Positions 52,631 through 54,036 of a DNA stretch of 54,036 bases are shown in pieces. The position numbers and the translations under genes are program-made. The notes beneath the pieces were generated by a model. That model was given only the letters and a program-made list of their open reading frames with translations, was not told where the DNA came from and did no database searches. This DNA is from an uncultured Rhodospirillaceae bacterium (lineage in GTDB: Bacteria > Pseudomonadota > Alphaproteobacteria > Reyranellales > Reyranellaceae). The stretch lies in NCBI GenBank assembly GCA_945952105.1, contig CAMFGZ010000031.1, forward strand, positions 1-54,036, in the 5' to 3' direction. Position 1 is the first letter of the stretch; every line of letters begins with the position of its first letter.

Positions 52631-53296
52631 ATGCGCAGACGCAAACGCCCCACGCCTGCCGAACTGGGCCTCACCGCCGCCGAAGGACGCATCCTCGCGT
52701 CGCTGCGCACGCCGCAGCGCGTGCAGGAATTCGTCTCCGCCCTTCCCGCCAATTTCGAGCGGGGCGGCGATAGCCTGCGGTCGGTGCGCGGCGTGTTGCG
52801 CCATCGCGAGGCCCACTGCCTGGAGGCGGCCTTCGTCGCGGCCTGTGCGCTGTGGCTGCAGGGGGAGCCGCCGCTGGTCATGGACCTGACGGCCACGCGC
52901 GAGGACTCCGATCATGTCGTCACCCTGTTCCGCCGCGACGGCTGCTGGGGCGCGATCTCCAAGAGCAACCATGCCTGGCTGCGCTGGCGCGACCCGGTCT
53001 ATCGCAGCCTGCGCGAACTCGCGATGTCCTACTTCCACGAGTACTTCAACAAGGGCCGCAAGACGCTGCGCACCTATTCGACCTCGGTCGACCTGCGCCG
53101 CTTCGCGCCCGACACCTGGATCACGAACGAAGAGGATTGCTGGGACGTGGGCGCCTCGCTCGACGATGCCCGCCACTATCGGCTGATAAAGCCGGCGCAG
53201 TTGCGCTGGCTGATGCCGCCCGACGCCACGGTGCTGCGGGCCGACGATCTCGTCCAATACGAAAGCCGCGACCGCAAGACGGCCCGTAAATACTGA
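52631..53296 (+). CDS. Conserved hypothetical protein, transglutaminase-like
   Basis: A 221-residue cytosolic protein. The pattern HREAHCLEAAFVAACALWLQGEPPLVMDL followed by DSDHVVTLFRRDGCWGAISKSNHAWLR (in outline) has the Cys, His order of transglutaminase/papain-like folds: Cys in HCLEA and His in DHVVT. I infer that fold from the pattern, and no reaction is known. Start ATG at 52631 lies 54 bp after the tRNA; the longer ORF overlaps the tRNA gene and is rejected. Confidence 0.6.
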   Translation: MRRRKRPTPAELGLTAAEGRILASLRTPQRVQEFVSALPANFERGGDSLRSVRGVLRHREAHCLEAAFVAACALWLQGEPPLVMDLTATREDSDHVVTLFRRDGCWGAISKSNHAWLRWRDPVYRSLRELAMSYFHEYFNKGRKTLRTYSTSVDLRRFAPDTWITNEEDCWDVGASLDDARHYRLIKPAQLRWLMPPDATVLRADDLVQYESRDRKTARKY

Positions 53297-53314
53297 CCAT
53301 CAAGGGAGCATCCT

Positions 53315-53974
53315 GTGAGACGAGTCTTCGCGACCCTGCTGCTGATCCTGCTCGGCACCACCACGCAAGCCGCCGCGCAGATTCCCGCCGAATGGCAGGC
53401 CGCCGCCCAGGCCGTGATCGGCGAACTGGAACGCGACACGCCGCAGGCCGCGAAACCATGGACCGGCGCGGAGCTGACCCAAGGCTGGAACCTCGCGCGC
53501 GCCTGGCGCCGGCACAACAACGGCAATATCGAGATCATCCTCGCCGAGTACCTGATGTTCGTCGCGCTGTGCCGCATCGGCTGCGCCGGCAGCACGGTCG
53601 AGGGCCAGGGCTATGTCGCCGCGGCCGGGGACGTGAAGGCGCTGATCGCCCAGAACGGCGGATCCTATGCGCTGGCCGCCAACGCCAACACCTGGCTGGC
53701 CAGCCTCCCGGACCCGACCGGCGCGGCGAAGAAGAACGTGGCCCTCTGGCAGAAGGATCCCGACATCGCCTCGGCCGACTTCGCGACCGGAAACATCTAT
53801 GCGCTGAGCTGGCTGTTGGCCCGCAAGCGACCGACGCAAGAGGCCCAGGCCGACGCCTTCGCCCGCTTCGCGATCCTGGTGCAGGGCAAGGCCTGGATCG
53901 GCACGCGCTGCCTCGACATCACGAAGGTCGCGACCGTGCTGGGCGCAGCGCCGCGGATCGAGTCCTGTCAGTAA
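53315..53974 (+). CDS. Secreted protein, unknown function
   Basis: A 219-residue protein with a signal peptide of about 22 residues (MRRVFATLLLILL, cleavage after AAAQ). It starts at GTG 53315 behind GGGAG. The mature part is alpha-helical in appearance and contains three or four cysteines (CRIGCAGS, RCLDITK, ESCQ), suggesting disulfides in the periplasm. It follows the transglutaminase-like gene by 18 bp. No known domain recognised. The remaining 62 bases of the window show no gene. Confidence 0.6.
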   Translation: MRRVFATLLLILLGTTTQAAAQIPAEWQAAAQAVIGELERDTPQAAKPWTGAELTQGWNLARAWRRHNNGNIEIILAEYLMFVALCRIGCAGSTVEGQGYVAAAGDVKALIAQNGGSYALAANANTWLASLPDPTGAAKKNVALWQKDPDIASADFATGNIYALSWLLARKRPTQEAQADAFARFAILVQGKAWIGTRCLDITKVATVLGAAPRIESCQ

Positions 53975-54036
53975 CATCCGCCGTCCTCGTCTTAAGAGGA
54001 TCGTTTAAGTTCTGCTGGCTTCGCAAGAAGCGCGCG

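Overview
The window is chromosomal DNA of a GC-rich bacterium, most likely an alphaproteobacterium. The evidence is the gene set (AmpG-like permease, TauD-like dioxygenase, PhoB/PhoR, complete C-P lyase), dense ATGA-overlapped operons and a type II-C style CRISPR repeat. I cannot name the genus from sequence alone; a Rhodospirillales or Rhizobiales relative would fit.

Layout. (1) 1-2188: the right end of a CRISPR array, 33 repeats of 36 bp with 30-bp spacers; the array runs off the left edge and no cas gene is in the window. (2) 2219-7045: Bcr/CflA exporter, MoeB/ThiF-like adenylyltransferase with a DsrE-like partner, adenosine kinase, AmpG-like permease and a hairpin terminator. (3) 7195-26919: a large phosphorus block. 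It holds pstSCAB-phoU-phoB (minus), phnGHIJKLMN (plus), phnCDE1E2 plus a DUF1045 gene (minus, converging on phnN), small membrane and secreted proteins, an orphan OmpR-type regulator and a PhoR-like kinase. Three Pho-box-like direct repeats lie before pstS, phnG and phnC, so phosphate import, phosphonate import and C-P bond cleavage look like one PhoB regulon. (4) 26938-36995: housekeeping genes (rhomboid protease, argG, rlmN, a TrmH-like methylase, two SAM methyltransferases, a DMT transporter, a D-2-hydroxyacid dehydrogenase, a TauD-like dioxygenase, panC).

(5) 37161-47068: a 9.9-kb, visibly AT-richer genomic island inserted in the 3' half of tRNA-Gly(GCC), bounded by a perfect 48-bp direct repeat. 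It carries a probable restriction-modification module of unusual composition: an EVE/PUA-like protein, two adjacent DNA methyltransferases of different motif order, a PD-(D/E)XK protein with an N-terminal winged-helix-like region, and an XRE controller with a perfect 11-bp inverted-repeat operator. It also carries a lipoprotein/membrane protein pair, a serine recombinase, an unknown protein, a Rep-like protein, an excisionase-like protein and a tyrosine integrase. The last 21 integrase residues are read from the attachment site and the antisense strand of the tRNA. An 18-bp palindrome recurs before three of the island's transcription units.

(6) 47179-53974: rfbA, a ProX-type editing protein, an isolated znuA-like gene under an apparent Zur box, folD, DUF167, YggT, FHA and RidA genes, tRNA-Ala(CGC) and two uncharacterised proteins.

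The most interesting parts are the island's restriction-modification module and its integrase/tRNA arrangement, followed by the CRISPR array (a promoter-like sequence in every repeat and one 51-bp spacer containing a 21-bp tandem duplication).
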